Below are positions 26,096 to 33,968 of a stretch of 64,000 bases of DNA, in pieces (position 1 is the stretch's first letter; every line of letters starts with the position of its first letter). The stretch covers positions 21,686 to 85,685 of the forward strand of contig CAJFHG010000009.1 in assembly GCA_904379015.1 (NCBI GenBank), read 5' to 3'. Under the pieces are notes generated by a model that saw only the letters and a list, made by a program, of their open reading frames with translations, made no database searches and had not been told where the DNA came from. The stretch is from Candidatus Paralachnospira caecorum. Its GTDB lineage: Bacteria; Bacillota; Clostridia; Lachnospirales; Lachnospiraceae. Both the position numbers and the translations under genes were made by a program.

Positions 26096-26956
26096 TCAGC
26101 CCTCTAATCCGGCTGCCATCTTATAGCTTTTGATTTCCCTGATCTCTGCTGTATTTCGTGCAATTTGATTTCCGTGCATCTCTACTTTTCCTTCAATAAC
26201 CTGCATTCTGTCCTTCATGTCCACATTGAATTCCCGTTGATTCACATAAAACTCTTCCAACAGGTCATAATTGCGGTTCACCGTATTCTGCAGCATATCG
26301 ATTTTACCATCCATGGTAACAGTACAGTCCTTCAGTACCGCGACATCATCTTTCAGGATAATGACTTCGCCTTTCAGCTCTGACATATCACTCTTCAGAA
26401 CTGCGACATCGTCCTTCAGGATAATGATTTCACCTTTCAGTTCCGATACATCGCTCTTCAGAACTGCGACATCGTCCTTCAGGATAATGATTTCACCTTT
26501 CAGTTCCGATACATCGCTCTTCAGGCCTGCAACATCCTCTTTCAGGATAAAGACTTCACCTTTTAGCTCTGACATATCGCTCTTCAGAACTGCGACATCG
26601 TCTTTCAGGATAATGATTTCACCTTTCAGTTCCGATACATCGCTCTTCAGAATCGCGACATCCTCTTTCAGGATAATGACTTCACCTTTTAGCTCTGATA
26701 CATCACTCTGCAGGACTATGACATCATCCTTCAGTTCCGATACATCGCTCTTCAGAACCGCGACGTCATCCTTCAGGACAATGATCTCCTGTTTCAGTTC
26801 TGACACATCGTCCTTCAATTCCGCAACATCTTCTTTTAGCAGTGAGATATCACGTTTGATTGGTTCTAGTTTTTCATCCAGTTTTTCATCCAGTTTTTTA
26901 TCCAACTTTTCATCTAACAGTACGGCTATCATTCTCAAATCTTCCTGTGTCAGCAT
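26096..26956 (-). CDS. Repeat-built coiled-coil protein
   Basis: Protein of 286 residues predicted as almost continuous coiled coil, with no signal peptide or membrane segment. Residues 15-35 are a KLDEKLDEKL repeat; residues 50-210 are tandem 21-residue (three-heptad) units of the type DVSELKGEIIILKDDVAVLKS; residues 211-286 are a non-repetitive helical end with NRNYDLLEEFYVNQREF. Similar repeat proteins in Firmicutes have no known function. It has a strong promoter and an AAGGGGGTGA ribosome binding site, so it is probably well expressed. Confidence 0.8.
   Translation of the reverse strand: MLTQEDLRMIAVLLDEKLDKKLDEKLDEKLEPIKRDISLLKEDVAELKDDVSELKQEIIVLKDDVAVLKSDVSELKDDVIVLQSDVSELKGEVIILKEDVAILKSDVSELKGEIIILKDDVAVLKSDMSELKGEVFILKEDVAGLKSDVSELKGEIIILKDDVAVLKSDVSELKGEIIILKDDVAVLKSDMSELKGEVIILKDDVAVLKDCTVTMDGKIDMLQNTVNRNYDLLEEFYVNQREFNVDMKDRMQVIEGKVEMHGNQIARNTAEIREIKSYKMAAGLEG
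26327..26809 (-). repeat. 63-bp in-frame tandem repeat array inside the coiled-coil gene
   Basis: Seven 63-bp units plus one 42-bp unit that lacks a heptad. In the protein the units begin at residues 50, 71 (the short one), 85, 106, 127, 148, 169 and 190. Units 4, 6 and 7 encode the same 21 residues and some neighbours are nearly identical as DNA, indicating recent expansion or unequal exchange. Confidence 0.9.
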
Positions 26957-26987
26957 TTCATCTCACCCCCTTTCTGTGTTGGTGTCT

Positions 26988-27017
26988 ATTATATTCCGAC
27001 TAATTGTGACAAGTCAA
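26988..27017 (-). promoter_or_regulatory. Promoter of the coiled-coil gene
   Basis: TTGACT (27012-27017) and TATAAT (26988-26993) are 18 bases apart on the minus strand, about 30 bases before the start codon and directly upstream of a near-perfect Shine-Dalgarno sequence. Confidence 0.7.
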
Positions 27018-27099
27018 GGCTTTCAGAGAAAAACATATAGCAAATAATAAATTCTATAAGCCTGTACTCTTTTTATTCGAGTCAGTTTATCAAAACAAA

Positions 27100-27139
27100 A
27101 TACCGGATCCAGAATCTGTATGAGTTCTGAACCCGGTAT
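27100..27139 (-). terminator. Terminator of the reductase operon
   Basis: Imperfect stem ATACCGG-TTCAGAA paired with TTCTGGA-CCGGTAT, followed on the minus strand by TTTTGTTTT. It lies 70 bases after the metF stop. Confidence 0.7.
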
Positions 27140-27207
27140 CATATAAATGAATGTCCTGTTTACTGTTCCGGCGGCAGCAGGCTGCCTTCCGGACATGTCT
27201 GCGTCAG

Positions 27208-28086
27208 TCAGATTCCGGCCTGTTTAAGAAGCTCCGGTACCTTTGACTCCCAGCCCAGTGCCATGATATGAACACCCTGGCAGTAAGGCTTACATTCTTT
27301 GATAATGCGCGCGGCGATCTCTACTCCGGTGATGCCCGCTTTTGTCTTTTCTTTATCCTTTTTCAGTTCCTCAATCATTTCATCAGGAACATGGATTCCG
27401 GCAACATTATTATTCATGAATTTCGCCATACCCGCTGACTTGGGAATGATGATGCCAACCTGGACCGGCTTTCCAAATTCTTTTGCCTTTTCCATGAATT
27501 TAATGAATTTCTCCGGCTCAAAAACTGCCTGAGTCTGGAAGTAATCCGCGCCCGCACGAACCTTGCGCTCCATTTTTGCAAGCTGTGCGTCAACAGAATC
27601 GCTGCAGGGAGATACCACCGCGCCTTTGGCAAATTTCGGCGGTTCACCGACCAGTTCGTTTCCGCCCAGATCCACACCCTCTTCCAGCTTTGTAACAGCA
27701 TGGATCAGGGAAACAGAATCCAGATCAAAAACGGGCTTTGCCTGGGGATGGTCGCCCAGCTTGGTATGATCGCCTGTCAGAAGAAGCAGGTTCTCAATTC
27801 CAAACATCGCAGCGCTCAGAAGATCTGACTGCAGGGCAATACGGTTTCTGTCGCGGCAGGTCAGCTGATAAATCGGCGTCAGTCCCTCATCCTTCAGTGC
27901 CTTGCACATCGCCAGAGAACCAAGACGCATAACGGAGGACTGATTATCTGTCACGTTAACTGCAGTAATGCCGCTCAGATAAGTCTTTGCTTCTTCCAGT
28001 AAATGCTCTACGTGAAATCCCTTGGGCGGTCCCACTTCCGCAGAGACAACAAATTCACCACGTTCAAATAACTCCGTAATCTTCAT
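27208..28086 (-). CDS. metF: Methylenetetrahydrofolate reductase, MetF subunit
   Basis: FAD-containing TIM-barrel enzyme that reduces 5,10-methylene-THF to 5-methyl-THF, feeding methionine synthesis or the acetyl-CoA pathway. The 292 residues include SAEVGPPKG at 15-23, the LTGDHTKLGD flavin/folate segment, and a QTQAVFEPEKF segment near the C-terminal third. It is the last gene of an operon with a MetV-type protein and a RnfC-like protein, which points to the multi-subunit enzyme of acetogens rather than a stand-alone MetF. Confidence 0.95.
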   Translation of the reverse strand: MKITELFERGEFVVSAEVGPPKGFHVEHLLEEAKTYLSGITAVNVTDNQSSVMRLGSLAMCKALKDEGLTPIYQLTCRDRNRIALQSDLLSAAMFGIENLLLLTGDHTKLGDHPQAKPVFDLDSVSLIHAVTKLEEGVDLGGNELVGEPPKFAKGAVVSPCSDSVDAQLAKMERKVRAGADYFQTQAVFEPEKFIKFMEKAKEFGKPVQVGIIIPKSAGMAKFMNNNVAGIHVPDEMIEELKKDKEKTKAGITGVEIAARIIKECKPYCQGVHIMALGWESKVPELLKQAGI

Positions 28087-28126
28087 TATACATTGCTCCT
28101 AATCATTTTAAATTTTAACACGTTCT

Positions 28127-28750
28127 TTATTTGGAAACTTCGTCATCTGTTGCAAAATTCCGTACCTGAGTCGGGCATTTCAATACGTCCAGGCGTCCCA
28201 GCTTCTCAAGCCGTCTGTAGATGCGCTCCCAGCCGCACTCCATGTTGCTGTCCACTTCGCATTTTCCGTTTTTCGCACCGCCGCACTGTCCGTTGACCAG
28301 ACTCTTGGAGCAGGCAGTGATCGGGCAGATTCCGCCGGTCAGATTCAGATAGCATTCGCCGCACTGGTCGCACTTGTACTCCAGAGGCGTCACGCCCTGG
28401 AATCCGGGAAGCGGATACGTATCGCAGGCTGCGCAGACTTTTTTCTCTTCCAGGTAGCCCGCCACTGTCTGCACACCAACGCCGCAGGAGAACACAAGCA
28501 CCACATCGGCCGCTTTGATCTCATCCATATGCTTCTGAAGCCGCAGCTCCATATTCTCCGGATTGCATATGTAATCAGTGGTGATCATTCCGGTCACATT
28601 TCCGCCGGCAGCCAGTTCCTTCTGAAGCTCTGTTGCCTCTTTCTCCGGAAAATGAACTTCCTTGCAGCCCACACAGTTAATGATAAAAACCTTTTTTCCT
28701 TCTGTCAGCGCTGCAATGGTTTCTCTGGATTTTAATTCGGTAATCAGCAT
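28127..28750 (-). CDS. metV: MetV: methylenetetrahydrofolate reductase C-terminal (zinc-binding) subunit
   Basis: Protein of 207 residues of the MTHFR C-terminal domain family, the MetV partner of MetF in acetogens. Conserved cysteines occur in NCVGC, FSCGVGVQTV, CDQCGECYLNLTGGICPI and the SLVNGQCGGAKNGKCEVD motif near residue 155. The domain binds metal or iron-sulfur clusters and passes electrons to MetF. A nearly identical motif occurs in the first third of the adjacent upstream protein, showing a domain duplication. Confidence 0.92.
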   Translation of the reverse strand: MLITELKSRETIAALTEGKKVFIINCVGCKEVHFPEKEATELQKELAAGGNVTGMITTDYICNPENMELRLQKHMDEIKAADVVLVFSCGVGVQTVAGYLEEKKVCAACDTYPLPGFQGVTPLEYKCDQCGECYLNLTGGICPITACSKSLVNGQCGGAKNGKCEVDSNMECGWERIYRRLEKLGRLDVLKCPTQVRNFATDDEVSK

Positions 28751-28751
28751 A

Positions 28752-30716
28752 TCACTTCATCCCCCTTACTGCGTTTTTCCCGGCCTTAATCTTAGTAACC
28801 AGCGGAATCTTGGAGGAGCAGATATATTCACAGCATCTGCACTCGATACAATCCATGACATTCTTGTCCTTCATGCCCTGCCAGTTCTCTTCATCCGCAA
28901 ATTTTGCAAAATACAGAGGAGAAAGTTCCATCGGACACACATCCATGCAGCGGCCGCATTTGATACAGGGCTGTTCCGCCGTATGATCCGTATCCACCGC
29001 AATGATTCCGTTGGAGCCTTTCATGATCGGCACATTCAGATCAGAGAGGACAAATCCCATCATTGGTCCGCCTGCTTTGAATGTCACCTCATCGTCGCCG
29101 GTCACTCCGCCGCAGTAATCAACCAGATCTTTCGTATTGGTACCGATCTTCACAATAAAGTTGCCCGGATTCTTCAGTCTCTCGCCGGTCACCGTCACCA
29201 CACGCTCTACCAGAGGCATTCCCTTCTGGATCGCGTCCGAAATAGCTTTTGTGGTGCTGATGTTGCTTACAACGCAGCCCACATCTGCCGGCAGACCGCC
29301 GCTGGGCACCTTCCTTCCCGTCACGCGCTTGATCAGCATCTTCTCAGCGCCCTGGGGATATTTTGTCTTCGCCACAACCACGTCAAGATTGCTGTATCCC
29401 GCGGTTTTTTCTTTCATCAGCTCAATGGCATCCGGCTTGTTATCCTCGATGACGATCAGACCCTTCTCAGCGCCCACTGCTTTGATGATCGCCTGAAGCC
29501 CGAAGACCACATCATCGGCAAATTCCAGAAGCACTCTGTGATCCGCGGTCAGAAGCGGCTCACACTCGCAGCCGTTGAGCAGAATCGTATCTACCGGCTT
29601 GGCAGGCTTCAGCTTCACAGATGTGGGGAATCCTGCGCCGCCCATACCTACGATGCCGGCTTCCTTTACAATCTCTACAATCTCGTCCGGAGTCAGGCTG
29701 TCCAGATCTTTATGAGGCTGAACAGAATCGTCCAGAGTATTTTTTCCGTCGGAACGGATCACCACAGACAGACATTCGCCTCTTGTGGCATGTCCGCGGT
29801 TTTCAATCGCGACTACGGTTCCGCTGACGCTGGAATGGATGGGACTGCTGATAAAGGCCGCCGCTTCGCCGATCTTCTGTCCGACCTTTACGGTATCGCC
29901 CACCTGTACAACAGGATTTGCCGGAGCCCCCGCGTGCATGGACAGAGGAATCACCACCTCTTCCGGATCCGGGAATCTCTGCAGCGCCATTCCCTCTGTG
30001 AATTCTTTGCGTTCTGCAGGATGAACGCCGCCATAATATCCGTCCAGACGATTTTCACGAATGGATTTCACATAGTCATTCACAAATTTGAAATTAACCT
30101 TAGAATAATCACGCAGCTGGACCGGCTGGTTCAGGAACTCTTCCAGGCGTCCCTGCTTTTCCAGTCTTTTATAAATCTTTTCCCATGCGCAGTCTTTACT
30201 GCTGTCTACTTCACATTTTCCGTTCTTCGCGCCGCCGCACTGTCCGTTGACCAGACTCTTGGAACAGTCAACGATCGGACAGACACCTCCTGTGATGTTC
30301 AGGAAGCACTGCGCGCACGCGTCGCACTTGCGCTCTGTCAGAGCCATACCGTGATATCCTGTATAATTCAGAGAATTGCTGGCCGCATATACAGGTTTTT
30401 CCGCCAGATCCGCAACGGTCTGAATGCCCAGTCCGCAGGAGATCACAAACACATGCTCCGTTCCTTCCGGAATCATATCCTGCAGTTTTTTCTCAGTCTG
30501 GGTTTTGTTGCACAGGAAATCAACCCTTGCGCTGCCTGTAACAGTCTTCCCGTTTTCCGCAGCGATCTTTTCAAACTCACTGCACTCCGGCTCTTCAAGC
30601 GTTTCAAATTCCTTGAAACACTTGTTGCAGGCAATGATGAACAGATTGTCTTTATCGGCCAATAATGATTCCAGTTCATCATTCCTCTTCAGCTTATACT
30701 TGGTATAGTTTTCCAA
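28752..30716 (-). CDS. rnfC2: MetV-RnfC fusion protein (RnfC2-type electron input subunit)
   Basis: Protein of 654 residues. Residues 1 to about 215 repeat the MetV zinc/Fe-S domain (CGLGIQTV, CDACAQCFLNITGGVCPI, SLVNGQCGGAKNGKCEVD). Residues about 230-654 are an RnfC-like domain: HPAERKEFTEG, the NADH/FMN site GMGGAGFPTS near 363, and two [4Fe-4S] motifs starting at residues 584 (CIKCGRCMDVCP) and 623 (CIECRCCEYICS). In A. woodii RnfC2 brings NADH electrons to MetVF; the same job is inferred here. TTG start (30714-30716) after GGAAGG. No other Rnf subunit is nearby. Confidence 0.88.
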   Translation of the reverse strand: MENYTKYKLKRNDELESLLADKDNLFIIACNKCFKEFETLEEPECSEFEKIAAENGKTVTGSARVDFLCNKTQTEKKLQDMIPEGTEHVFVISCGLGIQTVADLAEKPVYAASNSLNYTGYHGMALTERKCDACAQCFLNITGGVCPIVDCSKSLVNGQCGGAKNGKCEVDSSKDCAWEKIYKRLEKQGRLEEFLNQPVQLRDYSKVNFKFVNDYVKSIRENRLDGYYGGVHPAERKEFTEGMALQRFPDPEEVVIPLSMHAGAPANPVVQVGDTVKVGQKIGEAAAFISSPIHSSVSGTVVAIENRGHATRGECLSVVIRSDGKNTLDDSVQPHKDLDSLTPDEIVEIVKEAGIVGMGGAGFPTSVKLKPAKPVDTILLNGCECEPLLTADHRVLLEFADDVVFGLQAIIKAVGAEKGLIVIEDNKPDAIELMKEKTAGYSNLDVVVAKTKYPQGAEKMLIKRVTGRKVPSGGLPADVGCVVSNISTTKAISDAIQKGMPLVERVVTVTGERLKNPGNFIVKIGTNTKDLVDYCGGVTGDDEVTFKAGGPMMGFVLSDLNVPIMKGSNGIIAVDTDHTAEQPCIKCGRCMDVCPMELSPLYFAKFADEENWQGMKDKNVMDCIECRCCEYICSSKIPLVTKIKAGKNAVRGMK

Positions 30717-31007
30717 TTGCTCACCTTCCTTGTCAAATTAATTCGCAAGCCTTACTTTTATCTGTTTTGTTTTTCTTTCGTCCTCTGCACACCGAAGAAA
30801 AATAACAAGCAGGCAAATAATATAAAGCTCCGCAATCGAATTTAAGCATATCACATATTGTGCAAATTATCTAGTCCAAACCTGTTTTTTCCTGTGCAAA
30901 AAAAGGTTTTCAAGGCGCCGGAAAAAAACAGCAGATAACTGCTCCCGCCGCGCACACGATCAGCCCGCCCGGGGATACAGACGCACCCTGTTTCTCTTAG
31001 AAAAATA
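30717..31007. other. Intergenic region between the reductase operon and the antiporter
   Basis: About 290 bases without a gene. Nearest rnfC2 it is AT-rich and must hold that operon's promoter; a possible TTGGAC-16-TATGTG pair on the minus strand is too weak to call. A GC-rich patch (about 30940-30990) has no evident structure. I see no riboswitch or RNA gene. Confidence 0.4.
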
Positions 31008-31036
31008 TAGACAAAATCATCTGTAAGTGCTAAAGT
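31008..31036 (+). promoter_or_regulatory. Promoter of the antiporter-TetR operon
   Basis: TAGACA (31008-31013) and TAAAGT (31031-31036) are exactly 17 bases apart; the AGGAGGG ribosome binding site and the start at 31082 follow at sensible distances. Confidence 0.55.
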
Positions 31037-31081
31037 AAGAAATGGACGGAATCGTCTGTATTTTTTCAGGAGGGAAACATC

Positions 31082-32341
31082 ATGGATATTTTACTTCAAG
31101 TGCTGAGGCTTGCCGCCTCTGTTGTCATTGCATTCTGCGCCGGGAAAATCATTTCCAGACTCAAGCTCCCGGCCATTCTCGGATGGCTGATCACAGGAAT
31201 GGTCATCGGCCCCCACGCCCTGGATCTGCTGGGAACCCCCATTCTGGATTCCAAATGGTTTGAAATCGTAAAGAGCATTTTTGAATGTACGTTCGGACTG
31301 ATGATCGGAACCGAGCTGATCTGGAAACAAATGAAAAAGGCCGGCGCACAGATCATCGTTACCACCATTACAGAATCGGTGGGAACCTTTCTTGTGGTCA
31401 GCCTGGTGTTTGGTATCATTTTCTGGTTTACAGGAACCCCCATATATCTTGCTTTTATGTTTGGAGGCATTGCGCTGGCGACGGCTCCCGCGCCGTCTCT
31501 TTCTGTCGTCACAACCTTAAAGACCTCCGGACCGGTTACCAAAACCCTGATTCCCATGGCGGCTCTGGACGATCTGGTCGGAGCGCTCGTCTTCTTTACC
31601 GTGATCGCCCTGGTATCCGCCCATCTGGCTACGGATGGCATGTCGGTTCCCATGGTCATTTTTCTGGTATTTCTTCCGGTCTTCATCGGAATCGCCACAG
31701 GCTTCGTCGCGGGAAAGCTCATGCAGCGGGCCAAAAGTCAGAAATCCCTTCTGGCTGTCATGCTGATCATGATGCTGGTTTCCGTCGCCATCGGTTACTG
31801 GATCAACAGTATGCTGGACAGTTCCATCCTGAACTTTATGCTCATCGGAATGTCCTTCACGACCGTTTTCGCCAATATGATCACCCAGGAGCAGATTGAT
31901 GAGATCATGAAGGTGATGAATCCCTTCATCGGACTGGCAATGATCGTTGTGATCCTGAGCCTCGGTGCGCCCCTGGATTACCATCTGGTCTTCGGCGCCG
32001 GCATTTATACCGCCGTCTATATCATTTCCCGGGCCATTGGAAAATACGCGGGCGCTTATTTCGGCGCCGCCGTCACCCACGCTCCGGATACTGTGAAAAA
32101 ATATCTGGGCTTTACGCTGCTGCCTCATTCCGGCGTTTCTCTCGTTTTCACCGGGATCGCCGTCTCTGTTTTAAGCGGGCCCGCCCCGGAATGTGCTTCC
32201 ATCATCCAGGGAACCATCGCGGCTGCCGCCGTGATCAACGAGATCATTGCGGTATTTATGGCCAAAAAAGGATTTGAATGGGCCGGTGAAGTGCCCGGCA
32301 GCCAGTCCGGCAAACAATCAAAGAAGGTGCATGCGGCATGA
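31082..32341 (+). CDS. Cation:proton antiporter (CPA2, KefB-like)
   Basis: Integral membrane antiporter of 419 residues with about 12 membrane segments. The N-terminal LGWLITGMVIGPHALDLL is typical of CPA2 Na+(K+)/H+ exchangers, as are the GIALATAPAPSL and MAALDDLVGALVFF segments with the ion-site aspartates. No C-terminal nucleotide-binding (TrkA-N) domain is present, so it is a bare transporter. It is coupled to a TetR gene by an ATGA overlap, suggesting local repression. Confidence 0.92.
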   Translation: MDILLQVLRLAASVVIAFCAGKIISRLKLPAILGWLITGMVIGPHALDLLGTPILDSKWFEIVKSIFECTFGLMIGTELIWKQMKKAGAQIIVTTITESVGTFLVVSLVFGIIFWFTGTPIYLAFMFGGIALATAPAPSLSVVTTLKTSGPVTKTLIPMAALDDLVGALVFFTVIALVSAHLATDGMSVPMVIFLVFLPVFIGIATGFVAGKLMQRAKSQKSLLAVMLIMMLVSVAIGYWINSMLDSSILNFMLIGMSFTTVFANMITQEQIDEIMKVMNPFIGLAMIVVILSLGAPLDYHLVFGAGIYTAVYIISRAIGKYAGAYFGAAVTHAPDTVKKYLGFTLLPHSGVSLVFTGIAVSVLSGPAPECASIIQGTIAAAAVINEIIAVFMAKKGFEWAGEVPGSQSGKQSKKVHAA

Positions 32342-32955
32342 CACAGGAAGAACGTCAGGAACGGAGCAGAGAACTGATCTATCAGGCCGCCCTGGATGAA
32401 TTCGGCGCCGCGGATTTCGACGCGGTCACCATGGACAGGATCTGTTCCTCCCATAAAATTTCCAAGGGAATGATGTACCATTATTTTCCCAACAAAGAAG
32501 CCCTGTTTCTTTTCTGCGCAGAACGGATTTTCCTGGAGCTGAAGCAGTATCTGGAAGAACGGGCCGGAGAACTCGACAGCCTGCCGGCTTTTGAAGCAGT
32601 CAAGGCTTTTTATGTGATGCGGGAATCTTTTTTCCTCACCCGCAAACGAGAAAAGCATATTTTTGAAAATGCCGCGTTTTATCCGCCGAAAGCGCTGGCA
32701 GAACAGATTCAGAAGCTGCGGGAGCCACTGCGCAGGCTCAATCATCAGTTTGTCAACCGGCATATTTCCCGCATCACGCTGCGGGATGGCATCGATCCGG
32801 ACAAAGCCATCCGGTATCTGGACAGCATCTCTTCCTCATTCTGGACAGTGATGGAGCAGTACCGCAGAAAAGAAGCCCCCTCTGACCTGCACTCCATGCT
32901 GGCGATTTCAGAAGAGCTCATGAACATGATGCTGTTCGGCATTGCGGAACCTTAA
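32338..32955 (+). CDS. TetR/AcrR family transcriptional regulator
   Basis: Regulator of 205 residues. The N-terminal TetR helix-turn-helix is clear (LIYQAALDEFGAADFDAVTMD then KISKGMMYHYFPNKEALF), and the C-terminal ligand domain is divergent with no recognisable ligand. The start overlaps the antiporter stop by four bases (ATGA), so the pair is cotranscribed and the regulator probably controls its own operon. Confidence 0.93.
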   Translation: MTQEERQERSRELIYQAALDEFGAADFDAVTMDRICSSHKISKGMMYHYFPNKEALFLFCAERIFLELKQYLEERAGELDSLPAFEAVKAFYVMRESFFLTRKREKHIFENAAFYPPKALAEQIQKLREPLRRLNHQFVNRHISRITLRDGIDPDKAIRYLDSISSSFWTVMEQYRRKEAPSDLHSMLAISEELMNMMLFGIAEP

Positions 32956-33023
32956 TCCCCGTCAGTCAGGTTCTTTCAGGAGGCTCACAGCAGCTTTTTC
33001 ATAAAAACGGTATCCTCTCTCTT

Positions 33024-33515
33024 TCATAATGATTCAGACTCCGGTTCCTGCAGTACAAGCTGCCCCGGCAGGCGAAGCTTCTCTTTGAACGGAAACTGCG
33101 CGTCAAAGGCTTCCGCCTCCTCATCCTTTACAAAATATCCCTCCGGCGTATCATACGTTCCCGCAGCTGAATCAAGGAATCCGGCCTCCAGTTCCCGGAC
33201 CAGAAAATAGGGCAGCTCCTGGTCCGCCGGCGCCCCGGCAGGCCGGATTCCTCTGGATGACCCCGCTGTAAAACCGGATTTTTCGTAAAATGCCGGATTC
33301 CCCTCAATACAGATCACTTTTTCCCCCATTGCCTCTGCTCTTCTCATCGACTCATCCAGAAGGATTTTTCCCAGGCCGCGGCGCTGATACTCCGGATGAA
33401 TGCTGAGAGGGCCGAAAGTCAGAACCGGGATCCTTCTGCCGTCCAGGGTACGGATCCATGCCCGCGTATATAAAATATGGCCAATCAGCGTCCCCTGAAA
33501 TTGAGCCTTCCGCTG
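33024..33515 (-). pseudogene. GNAT N-acetyltransferase, N-terminus deleted
   Basis: The intact part reads from about AQFQGTLIGH through TFGPLSIHPEYQRRGLGKILLDES (acetyl-CoA site QRRGLG) and EGNPAFYEKSGFTAG to a normal C-terminus ending near 33024 (PEGYFVKDEEAEAFD), matching YhbS-like acetyltransferases. The frame stays open upstream but the expected first ~60 residues are replaced by antisense of a histidine kinase fragment, and the only in-frame ATG (33347) is inside the acetyl-CoA domain. Non-functional by inference. Confidence 0.8.
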
Positions 33516-33868
33516 ATTTCTGCAGCGGTCACCTGATGATAAACGGCAATGAAGAAGCGGTCCGGCGCACCCTGCAGAATCTGATCAGGAACGCCCTGGT
33601 CCACGGTCAGTCTCAGATCAGCCTATCTCTTTTCTGCCGCGGCGACCAGGCAGGATTCCGCTGCTCCAACGATACGGAACATCCGGATGAAATTGATATC
33701 AATCAGATCTTCAGCCGTTTCTACAAAGCAGATGCCGCCAGGACCCATACCTCCGCCGTCCTGGGGCTTTCCATCGCGAAAGGCCTGACGGAACGGATGG
33801 GCGGATCCATTTCCGCCGCTCTGGAAGACAATCTCTTTACTGTGGAAATCCTGTTTCCTCTGAAATAA
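33505..33868 (+). pseudogene. Histidine kinase, only the ATPase domain remains
   Basis: Reads as the C-terminal HATPase_c domain of a two-component sensor kinase: NLIRNALVHG (N box), IFSRFYKAD (F box) and VLGLSIAKGLTERMGGSI (G box), ending at a normal stop. Sensor, HAMP and phospho-acceptor regions are missing. The frame opens at an ATG (33458) that lies in the antisense of the adjacent acetyltransferase, so this is not a native start. The truncation point coincides with that of the acetyltransferase. Confidence 0.8.
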
Positions 33869-33896
33869 CCCCCCTCTTTCCTTTTCCGCAGACGGG

Positions 33897-33931
33897 AAAA
33901 GCGCCCGGGAACATCGTTCCTGAGCGCTTTT
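33897..33931. terminator. Hairpin between the kinase remnant and the GH92 gene
   Basis: AAAAGCGC-C-GGAAC pairs with GTTCC-GCGCTTTT around ATC; the stem runs from A4 to T4, so it can end transcription from both convergent sides, the kinase remnant (+) and the GH92 gene (-). Confidence 0.65.
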
Positions 33932-33968
33932 CTCACTTATTTCTTATGGGTATATTTTGTGTGCTGTT

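Noticed and set aside
26327..26809. CRISPR array
   Set aside because: Repeats are contiguous coding units without spacers.
26271..27047. Repetitive plus-strand frame opposite the coiled-coil gene (SSFRIM-type repeats)
   Set aside because: Antisense of 63-bp repeats; the minus frame has promoter, Shine-Dalgarno and heptads.
27165..27192. GC-rich inverted repeat (CCGG-GGCAGC / GCTGCC-CCGG) beyond the metF stop
   Set aside because: No T run after it; the clear terminator is at 27100-27139.
28662..30665. 667-residue plus-strand frame opposite the MetV-RnfC gene
   Set aside because: Shadow of a firmly identified gene; no family features.
33458..33868. Intact small histidine kinase-like protein
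   Set aside because: First codons are antisense of the acetyltransferase and the sensor/phospho-acceptor parts are missing, so it is a remnant.
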